Below, one piece after another: positions 7,163 through 12,248 of a DNA stretch of 12,248 nucleotides. Source of the stretch: Christensenella sp. UBA1262 (GTDB lineage: Bacteria; Bacillota; Clostridia; Christensenellales; CAG-917); the NCBI GenBank assembly GCA_002308215.1, contig DBVO01000051.1:8903-21150 (forward strand). The letters are read 5' to 3'. The number at the start of each line of letters is the position of its first letter. Positions within the stretch are counted from its first letter, which is position 1. Under the pieces are notes generated by a model. That model saw only the letters and a list, made by a program, of their open reading frames with translations. It did not search any database and was not told the origin of the DNA. The position numbers and the translations under genes are program-made.

Positions 7163-7196
7163 ATTTTGCCACTTCGCGTGCGCGAACAAAATATAT
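7159..7196. repeat. Long composite inverted repeat with a GC-rich core
   Basis: An outer 10-bp arm pair, ATATATTTTG (7159-7168) and CAAAATATAT (7187-7196), encloses an inner dyad TTCGCG (7173-7178) and CGCGAA (7181-7186), with an unpaired CCAC on the left. The TTCGCG/CGCGAA core stands out against AT-rich surroundings. It ends about 20 bases before the -35 box of the M16 promoter. It could be an operator or an RNA structure; the role is unknown. Confidence 0.6.
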
Positions 7197-7215
7197 ATAA
7201 GCACCCGAAAATAAG

Positions 7216-7243
7216 TTGTAAATTTCCAGTGTTATGTTATAAT
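7216..7243 (+). promoter_or_regulatory. Extended -10 promoter of the M16 peptidase gene, predicted leaderless start
   Basis: TTGTAA (7216-7221) and a perfect TATAAT (7238-7243) are separated by 16 bp. TGT directly before the -10 box makes it an extended -10 promoter. The discriminator GAAACC (7244-7249) then places transcription start on or next to A7250, which is the first base of the M16 ATG. No ribosome binding site is possible between promoter and start codon. Confidence 0.75.
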
Positions 7244-7249
7244 GAAACC

Positions 7250-8512
7250 ATGAGAAAACTTATTGAATTTGATAGTGGATTAAAGGTTGTACTTTCAACA
7301 AATGAAGCTGTAAGAAGTGTAGCAATAGGCGTTTTTGTTGGGGCTGGTGTTGTGGTAGAAAAGCCAGAGCAAAATGGCATATCTCATTTTATGGAGCATA
7401 TGCTATTTAAAGGAACAAAAAAACGTAGCGCATATGATATTGTTCGCGAAATGGACGCAATTGGAGCAAATATTAACGCAGCAACATCAAAGACATATAC
7501 ATTTTTTTATACGACATCATTAGATACCAATGCAGAAAAATGTTTTGATGTATTATCTGATATGTATTTCAATTCTACTTTTGATGCTGAAGAACTTGAA
7601 CGTGAGCGCAAAGTAATATTTGAAGAAATAGATGAGAATGAAGATGACCCTTTTGATGTGTGCTCAGAGCATGCTTCTAGCGAAGCATTAAAAGGAACTC
7701 CATATGAGAAAACTATTCTTGGGACAAAAGAAAGCCTAGCCAAACTTACAAGCCAAGATCTTCATGCGTATCATGCAGAAAAGTATGTAGCTGGTAATAC
7801 GGTAATATCTATTTGCGGTCATATAACAGAAGAGCATGCAAAAGAACTTGTTAACAATTATTTTGAGAAGAATTATGAAGATAGGAGTTTTGAGTATCCA
7901 GAAGTCAAAAAAGCTGTAGAGCATGCCAATTTTGAATCTGTAGATAAAAAGATTGAACAGGCACACGTTATTCTTACATATCCGTGCTTTGCAGCAGGGG
8001 ATGATCATTTTTCAACAGTTAATTTACTTACAAATGTTTTCTGTTCAGAAATGTCTTCACGTCTCTTCCAAAGTATAAGAGAGAAATTAGGTTTATGCTA
8101 TTCTGTTGGTGGTTATCCAGCTGCATTTAAGAATAACGGTTATTATACAATATATACATCAACCAATAAGAAATCTGTAGAAAAAGCTGTTATAGCAATA
8201 AAAAAAGAGATTAATTTATTGCTTGAAAAAGGTATAACTGATGAAGAACTTTCTATGGGAAAAGAAAAGCTAAAGACATCACTTGTTCTTGGTCAAGAGA
8301 GTACATATTCTATAATGAAAGCGTTTGGGTCAAGGCTAATTGTAACCGGTGAATTGCTTGATATTGATAAGATGATTGAAGAAATCGATAACATTACAAA
8401 GGATGATGTTTTAGCTGTCGCAAAGGCTATATTTGACACTGAAAATGTATGCGCAACATTGGTTTCAGATGGCCTTAAAATCAATGTTTTAGAAGTTTAC
8501 AAAAACGCATAA
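7250..8512 (+). CDS. M16 family zinc metallopeptidase (processing-peptidase-like)
   Basis: A 420-residue cytosolic-looking M16 peptidase with no signal peptide or membrane segment. The inverted zinc motif HFMEH (46-50) supplies H46 and H50 as zinc ligands and E49 as the catalytic base. E126 in FEEIDE lies at the expected distance as third ligand. The C-terminal half-domain holds R271 and Y284 (SRLFQSIREKLGLCYSV), the substrate-binding pair of active M16 members. The length suits a one-chain M16B peptidase. The ortholog by position is Bacillus MlpA (YmxG), which also sits between pnp and spoIIIE; its natural substrate is not established. ATG 7250 is chosen because homology begins there and longer readings start inside the pnp terminator. 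The ATG has no ribosome binding site and appears leaderless. ATA is a frequent Ile codon, unlike in pnp and rpsO. Confidence 0.95.
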   Translation: MRKLIEFDSGLKVVLSTNEAVRSVAIGVFVGAGVVVEKPEQNGISHFMEHMLFKGTKKRSAYDIVREMDAIGANINAATSKTYTFFYTTSLDTNAEKCFDVLSDMYFNSTFDAEELERERKVIFEEIDENEDDPFDVCSEHASSEALKGTPYEKTILGTKESLAKLTSQDLHAYHAEKYVAGNTVISICGHITEEHAKELVNNYFEKNYEDRSFEYPEVKKAVEHANFESVDKKIEQAHVILTYPCFAAGDDHFSTVNLLTNVFCSEMSSRLFQSIREKLGLCYSVGGYPAAFKNNGYYTIYTSTNKKSVEKAVIAIKKEINLLLEKGITDEELSMGKEKLKTSLVLGQESTYSIMKAFGSRLIVTGELLDIDKMIEEIDNITKDDVLAVAKAIFDTENVCATLVSDGLKINVLEVYKNA

Positions 8513-8559
8513 AAAATAGTTTATTAACAAAAAACGATATTCTAAACCTTTATTTTGAT

Positions 8560-8584
8560 AAAACCGCTCAATTTGGGCGGTTTT
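8560..8584 (+). terminator. Intrinsic terminator between M16 gene and ftsK
   Basis: AAAACCGCTC (8560-8569) pairs with GGGCGGTTTT (8575-8584), ten pairs with one T-G wobble, around an AATTT loop. The T-run is the 3' arm itself, with G next. The A-tract on the 5' side would also permit function on the other strand. It lies about 48 bases after the M16 stop. Confidence 0.75.
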
Positions 8585-8620
8585 GAAATATTATTATTTC
8601 AAATAATTGTCTTTTATCAC

Positions 8621-8649
8621 TTGAAAAATGGTCGTACCTATGGTATAAT
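8621..8649 (+). promoter_or_regulatory. Near-consensus promoter of ftsK
   Basis: TTGAAA (8621-8626) and TATAAT (8644-8649) are 17 bp apart, and TGG just before the -10 box adds an extended -10 element. The -35, spacing and -10 match the relA promoter exactly. The predicted start near 8656 gives a leader of about 35 bases. That leader contains a 14-bp A/T palindrome (8665-8678) and the AGGAAG ribosome binding site (8678-8683). Confidence 0.85.
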
Positions 8650-8690
8650 TTCATTTGCTAATAATATATAATTATATAGGAAGTATAACT

Positions 8691-11600
8691 TTGAATAATA
8701 CAAGGCAAGCAAAACAAAGCAAAGGAAATAGAATTGCTTTTGGTATACTGATAATAATCGTTTCTTTATTCTGTTTTTTATGTGACGTTAGAGCATTTGC
8801 TGGCGTCGGCAGAATGGTTTACGGATTTTTAGTAGGGTTCTTTGGACTCTCTTCTTATGCTTATTCAATCATGGGCATTATCATCGGTATTTGCATCGTC
8901 TTTGGTGTTAGACCAAAGATGCGTGCTTCTCGTGCTTTTATCTATTTTGGCATGCTTCTTTTCGCTATTTTTGCTTTGCACATTTATACTTCCAGCGCAC
9001 ATATTCTTGGCGCAAAATACGCAGAGTATCTCCTCAATTGTTATCACAACACAAATACAGCTGGTGGCATGTTATTCGGTATCGTTGCATTCCCACTCAT
9101 GAAGGCTATAACAACTGTTGGTGCATTAGTTATCGCATGTGTTGGTTTCTTTGTTTTGGGATTCTTTGCAATACTTCCATCATTAAAGCGAAATACAGTT
9201 TATACTGTTGCATCTAAAGAGGAAAGAGATAGACAAAATAAGGCTCAAAAACTATCTAGAAAGCAAAGAAGATATGTCGAGCCTGTTGAACCACGTCCTG
9301 TTGAAGTATTAACGGCCCCAACAATTACTGACTTTTCTCAGCCATCTGGAAATGGGCAGAATTTATTTGTTGTGGATGTTCCAGGTGATCCTCTTCAAAA
9401 CGGGAATAAGAAATATAAGGGTGCAGATGGTTATCGCCCACTTTATCCAAATTTTAGTAGCCCATATTACGATGATATTACTAATAACAATCAACAACCA
9501 ATTGCAGGGGAAGAGATCTATTCACCTCGCAATCTAGCAAAGAGCGTTTTGTTTGCAAAAGATGACAGGGAAATGCAAACAAATCTTAATCGTTTTAATA
9601 CAGCATCAAATCCAAACGATGCTCTTAATAATTTTTCAAGACAATCGCAGTCTTCAACAACTAAACTTAATGAACTTAAGCAAAAACTTGGTGTAGATAC
9701 TTCATCACAAGCTTTTAGAGATGAATACTTGCAAAGATATGGTGTAAAGGATAATGTGTCTCAACAAGAGACAACAGAAGTAACGCCAGTTCAACCACAA
9801 GAAACAGTTAAACCTGTTGATACAAGTTCAGATACTTTTGATTTCAAGGCAGAATTCCAAAATCTTAAAGCAGAGCAAGTTAAGCGCTTTGGAGAAATGT
9901 ATGTTAAACCTGAATTTGAGGCGACAGCATATGATAATCCAGATGATGATGCAATTATCGAAGCAGAGAACGTAAAGAAGGAGGTTGTTAAACCTACACG
10001 TACACGTTCAGATTTTGATGTTGCTCCAGCTGTTCAAAAAGTGGATGATGGATCAGAAAAACAAGTAAATGTTGGACTTCAAGGTGCTCTAAATCGTGCA
10101 TTAGGTGGGGAAGAACAAGAGGTTAAACCAGCTCCACAAAAACAAGAATTTGAAGCTGAAGCATATTCACAACCATCATTTGATGAAGAGCCACAAGAAT
10201 ACGAAGTTCCTAAAGCTGTTCCAGTTACTGAGGTTCCTTATAAGTCAATAAAGGATTTGGATGATAGTGGTTATAAGCCACAACCAACAAAGATTCCACG
10301 CGCTTTTGAAGCTACACTTGTAGAACAACAATCTTATGAGATGCCACAAGCAAGCCTAGAACGCAATAAGTATGTAGATCAATCAGCAACTTATGGTGGG
10401 GATGTTCCATCAGCACCGGCACCACGTCAACAAAAAGTTACTGGAGATGCTATGTCACGTTCAGCAATTCAATCTACTACAGCTATTGCAAAGCAATCAG
10501 CAAGAGATATTGAAGATGCTGAAGTGCAAGCAAGAATAAAGAATATTAAACAAGCTATTAAAGAAAGACCAGCGTTGTCTGAGTTTGAATTAGAAGCTGT
10601 ACGTAAAGAAGAGAAGATGCGTGCTTCACAAAATAGAGGTGTGGATAGAATAGCGCGCAATCTTGAAAAGATTGACACGACAAAGCCAAGACTTTCTCAA
10701 GTCAATATGGATCAAGCTATTGAACAAGCAGAAGAACAAGAAAAACCACATCGTCCATATGTTTTCCCACCACTAGATCTTCTCAATGCGCCTGTGCCTG
10801 AAATGGATCAAAATGAAGACTATGAAGGCAATAAGGCAAGAATTATAGAGACTCTTGAATTCTTCAGTATTAAAGCTGAAGTTATAGACATAATGGTCGG
10901 TCCAACATTCACGATGTATAAGCTTACTGTTGAAATGCCAAAAGGCAAGTCAGTTGGCTATATTATGAGTGCAGAAAAAGACTTGACCATGAAGTTAAGA
11001 GCAGGTAGTGTGCGTATTATTGCACCTATTCCTGGTGAAGATGCTGTTGGTATCGAAGTTCCAAATAAGAATAGACGCAACGTCAATCTTAGCGAAGTTA
11101 TCGGTTCAGATGCGTATAAGAAGTCAAAATCTCCAGCAACACTTGCTCTTGGTGTTAACCTTTATGGCAAGCCATGCTTTGTTGATGTTAGAAAATTGCC
11201 TCACGCTCTTATTGCAGGTTCAACTGGCGCTGGTAAGAGTTGTTGTATAAACTCAGCTATTATCAGTTTGTTATATAAAGCATCACCAGATGATGTCCGT
11301 CTTATAATGATTGACCCTAAGCGTGTTGAGCTTTCTATGTATGCTGGTATTCCACATCTTCTTATGGATGAAATTATCTGTGATACAGATAAAGCTATTC
11401 GCGCTCTTAATTGGGCAATTGAAGAGATGAATAGGCGTATCAAGTTCTTATCTGAAGTTGGATTCCAAAATATTGATGACTACAACGAGAATTGTGCTAA
11501 GAGTGGCACGAAAAAGATTCCACGCATCATCATTATTGTTGATGAATTTGCAGATCTTATGTCTACTGGTAAGAAAGCTGTAGAGGATACTGTTAACCGT

Positions 11601-12248
11601 ATCGCTCGTCTTGCACGTGCAGCAGGTATTCATTTGCTTCTTGCGACACAACGTCCATCTGTTGATGTTATTAGCGGTACAATTAAGAATAACTTCCCAA
11701 GTCGTATGGCATTTAAGGTTACATCAAGTTTTGATAGTAAGACAATGCTTGACCAAATCGGTGCAGAGAAGCTTCTTGGTTATGGCGATATGTTGTTTAT
11801 GCTTTCTGGTCAACCACTTGAAAGAATGCAAGGTGCATTTATCTCCAATGCTGAAATTAAGAGCGTTATTGACTTTGTAAAAGCAAACAATGATAGTTAT
11901 TTTGACAATAATATCAAGGATGCAATTTTCAAAGAGACTCCACCAGAAAAACCAGATAACAAAGGTGGAGATGATTCTAAGGGAGGAGAAACACCTCCAG
12001 AACTCTTTAAAGCTCTTGAAATTGGTATCCAATTAAGAGAAGAAAACAATGCTCCAATTAGCGTTTCACTATTACAAAGAAAGCTTGGCCTTGGTTGGCC
12101 AAAGGCAGCACGTATCTATGATATGATGGATGAAAGAGGCTATTTGAGCGTTGATGAAAATGATAACAAGAAGAAGAAAGTAAATATTACTTACGAAGAG
12201 TTAGAAGCAATTCAAGCAGCTGAGAATGGTGAAGGAGATCAAGAATGA
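8691..12248 (+). CDS. ftsK: FtsK/SpoIIIE family DNA translocase with extended linker
   Basis: A hexameric ATP-driven DNA pump anchored at the division septum that clears and sorts chromosomal DNA. The N-terminus carries four membrane segments, about residues 14-33, 57-73, 81-99 and 126-162. A roughly 520-residue linker (169-688) follows, rich in Q, E, P, N and S, with a helical, charged stretch near 596-662. The motor has Walker A GSTGAGKS (843-850), Walker B IIIIVDEFADL (946-956) and ATQRPSVDVISG (985-996). A winged-helix gamma domain at about 1101-1160 reads DNA polarity; its recognition helix contains GWPKAAR. At 1185 residues it is much longer than typical Bacillus SpoIIIE (nearly 800) and nearer E. 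coli FtsK. The start is TTG 8691, seven bases after AGGAAG; an earlier in-frame TTG at 8655 coincides with the predicted transcription start. It may be called spoIIIE; sporulation cannot be judged here. The stop is the last codon of the window. Confidence 0.96.
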   Translation: MNNTRQAKQSKGNRIAFGILIIIVSLFCFLCDVRAFAGVGRMVYGFLVGFFGLSSYAYSIMGIIIGICIVFGVRPKMRASRAFIYFGMLLFAIFALHIYTSSAHILGAKYAEYLLNCYHNTNTAGGMLFGIVAFPLMKAITTVGALVIACVGFFVLGFFAILPSLKRNTVYTVASKEERDRQNKAQKLSRKQRRYVEPVEPRPVEVLTAPTITDFSQPSGNGQNLFVVDVPGDPLQNGNKKYKGADGYRPLYPNFSSPYYDDITNNNQQPIAGEEIYSPRNLAKSVLFAKDDREMQTNLNRFNTASNPNDALNNFSRQSQSSTTKLNELKQKLGVDTSSQAFRDEYLQRYGVKDNVSQQETTEVTPVQPQETVKPVDTSSDTFDFKAEFQNLKAEQVKRFGEMYVKPEFEATAYDNPDDDAIIEAENVKKEVVKPTRTRSDFDVAPAVQKVDDGSEKQVNVGLQGALNRALGGEEQEVKPAPQKQEFEAEAYSQPSFDEEPQEYEVPKAVPVTEVPYKSIKDLDDSGYKPQPTKIPRAFEATLVEQQSYEMPQASLERNKYVDQSATYGGDVPSAPAPRQQKVTGDAMSRSAIQSTTAIAKQSARDIEDAEVQARIKNIKQAIKERPALSEFELEAVRKEEKMRASQNRGVDRIARNLEKIDTTKPRLSQVNMDQAIEQAEEQEKPHRPYVFPPLDLLNAPVPEMDQNEDYEGNKARIIETLEFFSIKAEVIDIMVGPTFTMYKLTVEMPKGKSVGYIMSAEKDLTMKLRAGSVRIIAPIPGEDAVGIEVPNKNRRNVNLSEVIGSDAYKKSKSPATLALGVNLYGKPCFVDVRKLPHALIAGSTGAGKSCCINSAIISLLYKASPDDVRLIMIDPKRVELSMYAGIPHLLMDEIICDTDKAIRALNWAIEEMNRRIKFLSEVGFQNIDDYNENCAKSGTKKIPRIIIIVDEFADLMSTGKKAVEDTVNRIARLARAAGIHLLLATQRPSVDVISGTIKNNFPSRMAFKVTSSFDSKTMLDQIGAEKLLGYGDMLFMLSGQPLERMQGAFISNAEIKSVIDFVKANNDSYFDNNIKDAIFKETPPEKPDNKGGDDSKGGETPPELFKALEIGIQLREENNAPISVSLLQRKLGLGWPKAARIYDMMDERGYLSVDENDNKKKKVNITYEELEAIQAAENGEGDQE
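9915..10322 (+). repeat. Degenerate short motif repeat inside the FtsK linker (FEATAY-like)
   Basis: Three related motifs occur in the otherwise low-complexity linker: FEATAY (9915-9932, residues 409-414), FEAEAY (10149-10166, residues 487-492) and FEATLV (10305-10322, residues 539-544). The first two are each followed two residues later by P and then by acidic residues. The DNA differs between copies, so this is a protein-level pattern. Such spaced short motifs can be docking sites for partner proteins; no partner is known here. Confidence 0.5.

Noticed and set aside
7130..7249. N-terminal extension of the M16 peptidase from GTG 7130
   Set aside because: That start lies inside the pnp terminator, the extension crosses hairpins and the promoter, and homology to M16 proteins begins at ATG 7250.
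8665..8678. 14-bp A/T palindrome in the ftsK leader
   Set aside because: Only A/T pairs and little loop space; too weak to claim as a regulatory structure without comparative data.
8655..8690. Upstream TTG start for ftsK
   Set aside because: It coincides with the predicted transcription start and has no ribosome binding site; TTG 8691 has AGGAAG seven bases upstream.
1..12248. tRNA genes, CRISPR arrays, insertion sequences, frameshifted genes
   Set aside because: No cloverleaf sequence, regular direct repeats, transposase coding or broken reading frames were seen; the coding genes are intact and closely packed.

Overview
The window is a stretch of ordinary bacterial core chromosome with every gene on the + strand. 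The organism is most likely an AT-rich member of the Bacillota, probably an anaerobic clostridium-like lineage. The evidence is low GC by eye, Gram-positive-type promoters (TTGAAA and TATAAT with 17 bp spacing), AGGAGG-type ribosome binding sites, and gene order. The set rpsO, pnp, M16 peptidase, ftsK/spoIIIE is a compressed form of the order known from Bacillus. The set relA, metallo-beta-lactamase-fold hydrolase, hemZ is a common clostridial neighbourhood. TGA and TAA serve as stops and TGG encodes Trp, so the code appears standard. I see no mobile element, CRISPR array, tRNA or rRNA.

Layout. Positions 1-48 may hold the last codons of an upstream gene, followed by a terminator (53-78) and a strong promoter (112-140). 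The first transcription unit is relA (bifunctional (p)ppGpp synthetase/hydrolase), a metallo-beta-lactamase-fold hydrolase that overlaps relA by one base, and hemZ (radical SAM protein) 21 bases further on. A structured 5' leader then precedes rpsO (ribosomal protein S15), which ends in a strong terminator. Next is pnp (polynucleotide phosphorylase), with its own possible promoter and a hairpin just before its ribosome binding site. A second strong terminator and two further hairpins separate pnp from an M16 zinc peptidase gene, whose promoter lies so close that the mRNA is predicted to be leaderless. Another terminator and a near-consensus promoter lead into ftsK, a 1185-residue DNA translocase that ends with the window.

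How the genes work together. relA controls the stringent response. rpsO and pnp link translation and RNA turnover, and both have leader structures that fit autoregulation. FtsK moves chromosomal DNA at the division septum. The M16 peptidase and the hydrolase are conserved housekeeping enzymes of uncertain substrate. I find no evidence for a novel multi-gene system. The points worth a second look are the predicted leaderless M16 transcript, the S15 leader RNA, the unusually long repeat-bearing FtsK linker and altered DNA-reading helix, the altered S1 domain of PNPase, and inverted-repeat structures in the intergenic regions.
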